Assembly (NCBI RefSeq): GCF_000175215.2
Contig: NC_014816.1
Location: 1,547,001 to 1,611,000 of the forward strand
DNA length: 64,000 bases
Direction: 5' to 3'
Source: Asticcacaulis excentricus CB 48
GTDB lineage: Bacteria; Pseudomonadota; Alphaproteobacteria; Caulobacterales; Caulobacteraceae
Part shown: positions 60,152 through 64,000 of the stretch, piece by piece
Layout of the letters: every line of letters begins with the position of its first letter
Numbering within the stretch: position 1 is the first letter of the stretch
The notes under the pieces: generated by a model
Told to the model about the DNA's origin: nothing
Databases searched by the model: none
What the model saw: the letters and a program-made list of their open reading frames with translations, nothing else
Made by a program: the position numbers and the translations under genes

Positions 60152-62752
60152 ATGTTTGATAGCCAGCCAGTGGCGGCATTAGAGACGACCGCAGCATCGG
60201 ACGAGGCAGCGAATGTAAAAAGCTGGACCCCGTGGCAGGCAGTGGGCGCACTCGTTGCTATTGCAGTGATGGCCGTCATGCTGTGGTTCGTCGGCTTCCA
60301 TGGAATGATAAGAGTTGTAAGCGCTGACGCCCCTCACCACGTAGAAGAAACGACCTCGGCCGGTCAGACGACGAAGACCTTCAAGACAGGGAAACCTGTT
60401 TCCGTTCAGCACCTCCACGACTACTCGAACAACCCTACTCAGGACCTGAACGCCTATCCCTTTAAGAGCCATACCGCTGCGAAGGATTATTACGACTGGT
60501 ATCTTAAATGGTACCACGTGGTCATCATTTCGTTTCTGATGGCGATGGTTGCCTATATGGGCGGCGAGGCGCTCAACAGAGCCTTTATCCCCCCATCCAG
60601 CCGCTCTGAAGAAAGAGGGGATGAGGGCTATGGAAAGGTACGAAATTTCGTTGCATTGGTGACCATATCAATGGGTGCTGTTGCTGCACTGGGGATTTTC
60701 GTTGTCACGGAGCACTACAAGCTCATCGACAAGCCGCACGCCGGCAGCCAGTTTAATCTTCTCCCCACGCGGCCGATTGATGACGACAGGTGGACTGCAG
60801 GCAGTAACGCACTACGCGACATCTACGGCGCCTTACCGTTCGATCACCACCATCACGGCTACTTCGCGTTTCTAGTCGTGCTGGTCTCTGTGGCGAGCTT
60901 CATCCCAGTGCTCCTGACAAAGAAAGCGATCGACAATATTCGCGTTGTGAAGGCACTGGGACAGGCAGATTCGTCGGATGAACTAAAAGAGCTTGAAAAA
61001 GAACTACATAGTATCGAATCCAAAAAGGCCACCTTACCCAACGATCACGCGCGCGTTCAATCCGAGATAGACAGCTTAGAAAAAGCTATTCAGCCCCTCA
61101 TGGAGGAACTGGAGGCGTGGGAGGCCTACCACCTCCAACAGGCGGACACCGCGAACGCCGATCGCGCGCGGAAAGACAAACGCCATCACCTGGAGCTCTA
61201 TCTCAGGGTGCTCGATGAATACCTGGCGGATTTGCGACGCAAACATGCCCACGTTGCTGACAAGCGAGCTGATGAAGTGCTAAGTCAAGCCTTTGGTTCC
61301 GCAGTTACGGACGCGCTTGAGCCGGCACTCAATGGTCTCGCTCAAGGCATCAGAGACCTTGAACTGGCCCGAGGCACGACCCAATCGACCCTTGATGCCT
61401 TGATACAGGAGAGTAAAGACGCGGGACAGGCGGCAACACCCCCTAAACGCAGCGATGACATTGTTCGTGCCGAATTACAAAGGTTGAACGCAAAAATCGC
61501 AGACGCCCGCACACGCCAGGGGCGTATCGACGGTTTACTGGACGCTCTACTCGACGGCGGCACTAAGATCCGGGAAAAAATTTCGAAAATCATCAGCCGC
61601 GCTCTGCCCCCAGGCAAGATTCGTTTGAAAACCTGGGTTGGCGAAAAAGAGGTGTCTATCGAGGAGGCCAAGACAAAAAAGAAGGCAACAGAGAGGAGCT
61701 ATTTATTTCTGCTACTCCCTACCTCACTGCTGTTTGTACTCGGTAACATTGTGTCTGCGCCGGATCTGCCAGAAGTCCAAGACATTGATCGGTTTATTTC
61801 CGCGACTGGACATCTTAAATTCGCGACGGCACCCTTCCTGTTCGTGAACCTTTTGATTGCCGTTCTTTTTGCAACAATAGGGTTTGGGCTCACTGAGGTC
61901 AGCGCCAAATTCGTTGATGCCAGCTTCAAGAACATGATTGGCCGGACGGGAGCCCTGGTCGCTCCAGTTGGAGTTGCAACGATACTGTGCCTCGCGACAG
62001 GGCTTCTTCCGACACGCTGGCACGTGAAGATCCCAGCTCTCCCCGATAATCTGGGATATGCGACCCTCGAGTGTCACACTGCGACCTCATCGACCGATGC
62101 GATTGCAATGAGTGGTGGCAGCTTCTGGTTCGATCGCGACCGTTACATTTTGCTGGACTCCTCTACGCAATGTAAAATCCCGGACGAGGATAAGAGTCAG
62201 ACAAACTACTATGTAGTGCTGGGCACGGCCTCGGTCGAAGGTTCGTCAACTCACAATACGCAGCTTGGAAACGACCGCGCGGACGCAATGATGGATGTCG
62301 TTTCGCGGTCACCGGCTACGGCTATGAACGGGTCCAGAGAAGCTCCAGCCATGGCCGCTTTCGGTATCAACCTGGGTAAGTACAAAGCTTCTAACGACGC
62401 TCCTGAAGATCGGCCGGTAAGGGAAGCCTGGGAGGCCGCCAATTCAGCTAAAGATCCCGCTGAACAGGTACGTTTGATCAATGACGCGATGATTAAATCT
62501 GCCTATCAGCGCAGGGTCGTCGTTCTCAAGGGATATAGTTCCGAGGTTGGGAAGGGAAAAGACAATCCCGGGGTAGAGAAAGCTATCCGCGATAAGGTCT
62601 GTCGAGGTGAAAAAGTTGATCCGAAGGCCTTCGAAGCCCTTTTCCACGTTGACCCCACAAAGTACGAAAAAGGTGAAGGAATTTGCAGCAAACAGCCGAT
62701 GATTTATGAAAAATCCCCGCCCTTGTGCACGACCTCTCTGTGCAAGTTATGA
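60152..62752 (+). CDS. Large membrane/coiled-coil protein with C-terminal OmpA-like segment
   Basis: An 866-residue protein from ATG 60152. TM1 is at about 28-53 and TM2-TM4 at about 121-137, 165-186 and 236-256. A charged coiled-coil domain of about 250 residues follows (about 266-510; ELKELEKELHSIESKKATL). TM5-TM7 are at about 517-537, 560-583 and 600-620. A C-terminal extracytoplasmic region contains NYYVVLGTASVEGSSTHNTQLGNDRADAMMDVV (about 683-715, in pieces), which resembles the OmpA/MotB peptidoglycan-binding motif. Six Cys residues may form disulfides. I know no named family with this layout. Its place after an R-M operon suggests defence cargo. Confidence 0.8.
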   Translation: MFDSQPVAALETTAASDEAANVKSWTPWQAVGALVAIAVMAVMLWFVGFHGMIRVVSADAPHHVEETTSAGQTTKTFKTGKPVSVQHLHDYSNNPTQDLNAYPFKSHTAAKDYYDWYLKWYHVVIISFLMAMVAYMGGEALNRAFIPPSSRSEERGDEGYGKVRNFVALVTISMGAVAALGIFVVTEHYKLIDKPHAGSQFNLLPTRPIDDDRWTAGSNALRDIYGALPFDHHHHGYFAFLVVLVSVASFIPVLLTKKAIDNIRVVKALGQADSSDELKELEKELHSIESKKATLPNDHARVQSEIDSLEKAIQPLMEELEAWEAYHLQQADTANADRARKDKRHHLELYLRVLDEYLADLRRKHAHVADKRADEVLSQAFGSAVTDALEPALNGLAQGIRDLELARGTTQSTLDALIQESKDAGQAATPPKRSDDIVRAELQRLNAKIADARTRQGRIDGLLDALLDGGTKIREKISKIISRALPPGKIRLKTWVGEKEVSIEEAKTKKKATERSYLFLLLPTSLLFVLGNIVSAPDLPEVQDIDRFISATGHLKFATAPFLFVNLLIAVLFATIGFGLTEVSAKFVDASFKNMIGRTGALVAPVGVATILCLATGLLPTRWHVKIPALPDNLGYATLECHTATSSTDAIAMSGGSFWFDRDRYILLDSSTQCKIPDEDKSQTNYYVVLGTASVEGSSTHNTQLGNDRADAMMDVVSRSPATAMNGSREAPAMAAFGINLGKYKASNDAPEDRPVREAWEAANSAKDPAEQVRLINDAMIKSAYQRRVVVLKGYSSEVGKGKDNPGVEKAIRDKVCRGEKVDPKAFEALFHVDPTKYEKGEGICSKQPMIYEKSPPLCTTSLCKL

Positions 62753-63088
62753 CCACTCAGCGCCTAGGTGACTGCATAGCCTGACCAAGTTCTGTCGAAG
62801 GAATACCTCTTCAACAAGGGGGGCGTTCTATCCGACCCGTAGCGGGACCGGCTTGGTATCGTCCTCCAGATGGCGTCGCTGACCCCTCTGCGCCCAATGC
62901 AGACATTCCATCATCGATCGCGCGACGCGCTCGAAACCAGACATTGATTGCGCGACGAGCACCACCAAGCGAGCAGGTTTGCTTGGCCCGAGTTTCGCTT
63001 GACGCATATACTGTAGGTGGATAGCCATAAGTAATCGCTTCGCGGCCGATTCTTTTTGTAGAAGGTCGCCTTCTGGGGAGGGAATGAG
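62753..63088. other. Spacer before the GNAT-type gene
   Basis: There are 336 bases without a firm gene. A leftward frame (62,828-63,028, 66 residues, MAIHLQYMRQAKLGPSKPARL...) looks protein-like but has no recognisable homologue, so I do not call it. GGGGAGGGAA at about 63075-63084 is the binding site of the next gene. No terminator hairpin is obvious after the preceding gene. Confidence 0.4.
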
Positions 63089-64000
63089 ATGGCGAGACGG
63101 TTACGCCTAACTCATTTTCGCGATCTTTCGATCGACAATCCGTTCTTTGACAGCTTAAAGGCTGGCTACAATGGATTTGACAGATGGTTCGAGAGTAAAC
63201 GCGACGAAGAGCTTTATGTTGTTGATGATGAAGCCGAACTCAGCGGGATGATCTATCTGAAGACAGAGGAAGGCCCGGTGACTGATGTCACACCTCCGCT
63301 CTCTGCCGGCGTTTGGCTAAAAGTAGGCACCCTTAAAATCGTGGGAAGGGGTACACGCCTCGGCGAACGTGTCATTAAGAAGATATTCGATACGGCGCTA
63401 GCTCGAGGCGCTGCAGGTGTTTACGTCACTGTCTTTGAAGTACACGAAGACCTTATTGCTCTCTTCGAACGCTATGGATTTGTCAGGCACGGCATCAAAC
63501 GAACGGGTGACGGAGAAGAGCTGGTCCTAGCTCGTTCGCTGGTGGATTTTACGGGCGACCGGCTACTGGATTACCCCTTCGTACATACTGCCGGGAGACG
63601 ATCTTGGCTGCTGGCAATATATCCGGAATACCACACTGAATTGCTTCCTGACTCCATTTTGAACAACGAGCCAGAGGCGCTGGTACGCGACGTATCACAT
63701 ACAAACACCATCCATAAGGTCTATATATCCGGTCTTGCCCTTCAGCGAATGTCGCCAGGTGATGTGGTCGTCTTCTATCGAACGACCGATGGAAAAGGAC
63801 CAGCTTATTTTCGCTCTGTCGTAACGTCCATTTGTGTCGTAGAGGAAGTTCGAAGAAAGAACGATTTTCCGAATGTCGACGCGTTTTTGGCCTACACGAC
63901 GCCCCGCAGTGTGTTCTCAGAAGAAAGACTCAGGAATTTGTACGAAAGGCCGCGACTCAGCGTAGCTAAAATGACCTATAATGTTGCTCTCGGTCGACGG
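63089..64000 (+). CDS. GNAT-type protein with second C-terminal domain (partial)
   Basis: From ATG 63089, 304 codons are open to the window end. The first 155 residues are GNAT-like: RVIKKIFDTALARGAAGVYVTVFEVHEDLIALFERYGFVRHGIKR (in pieces) carries the helix and beta-bulge that bind acetyl-CoA. From about 210 there is a second domain (ISGLALQRMSPGDVVVFYRTTDGKGPAYFRSVVTSICVVEEV), with the strand-loop pattern of PUA/EVE/ASCH-type RNA-binding folds. A GNAT-PUA-like arrangement occurs in toxin-like proteins that act on RNA or tRNA, but that role is inferred. Catalytic residues are not assured. The gene continues past the window. Confidence 0.75.
   Translation, partial: MARRLRLTHFRDLSIDNPFFDSLKAGYNGFDRWFESKRDEELYVVDDEAELSGMIYLKTEEGPVTDVTPPLSAGVWLKVGTLKIVGRGTRLGERVIKKIFDTALARGAAGVYVTVFEVHEDLIALFERYGFVRHGIKRTGDGEELVLARSLVDFTGDRLLDYPFVHTAGRRSWLLAIYPEYHTELLPDSILNNEPEALVRDVSHTNTIHKVYISGLALQRMSPGDVVVFYRTTDGKGPAYFRSVVTSICVVEEVRRKNDFPNVDAFLAYTTPRSVFSEERLRNLYERPRLSVAKMTYNVALGRR

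Noticed and set aside
60152..62752. Assignment as ZorA or ZorB of a Zorya system
   Set aside because: The helix order differs, both features are in one protein, and no ZorC/ZorD/ZorE-type gene is visible.
62828..63028. 66-residue leftward frame
   Set aside because: Protein-like composition but no binding site, homologue or operon context; kept only as part of the spacer description.

Overview
The window looks like part of an alphaproteobacterial chromosome, most likely Caulobacteraceae and perhaps close to Asticcacaulis. The evidence is the fliL-fliM-DUF6468-motE flagellar cluster, a large TonB-dependent receptor, a phasin, high GC and the general gene repertoire. The genus is an inference from gene content, not from a marker gene.

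Positions 1-42,380 are core-type chromosome. A flagellar cluster read leftward (fliL, fliM, a DUF6468 gene, a MotE-like gene and a partial gene running off the edge) is interrupted by a complete IS256-family element, which landed in a dispersed palindromic intergenic repeat. Rightward come pgsA, an outer-membrane barrel and a chemoreceptor. An ABC exporter operon with its TetR regulator follows, then a small XRE-controlled membrane-protein operon. An M48 protease cluster, hemN, a DMT exporter and a catalase come next. Further right are a broken acyltransferase, a TspO-like protein, a YjdM/PhnA-type protein, a DcaP-like porin with a CNT nucleoside transporter, and a CrbS/CrbR-like two-component pair. 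This part ends with a TonB receptor, an EmrAB-type tripartite efflux operon with a divergent TetR regulator, and a phasin-like gene.

At 42,384-42,436 lies the 3' half of a tRNA-Leu(UAA) gene, broken at the anticodon loop. This is the usual scar of site-specific integration. Everything to its right looks like an accessory island that continues past the window. First comes a stretch with no recognised gene that carries four short hairpins sharing one loop sequence. Two unknown genes follow, then a mobilisation module: DUF6118, a TraA-type MobQ relaxase, an RSF1010-like oriT, TraD and TraG. An MNT-HEPN fusion overlaps traG. There are no mating-pair genes, so the element looks mobilisable rather than self-transmissible. 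A frameshifted, truncated integrase marks an internal junction. Beyond it are defence-type cargo genes: an XRE-ImmA/IrrE plus Beta-family pair, and a complete type II restriction-modification set (MvaI/BcnI-type endonuclease, Vsr, HTH-bearing cytosine methyltransferase). Last come a large unrecognised membrane/coiled-coil/OmpA-like protein and a GNAT-type protein cut by the window end.

The items most worth following up are the four-hairpin RNA candidate (42,506-42,620), the large membrane protein with its GNAT neighbour (60,152-64,000), the XRE-ImmA/Beta pair (53,390-55,833), the three-fold palindrome array at 28,353-28,401, and the TKACAT array at 14,553-14,628.
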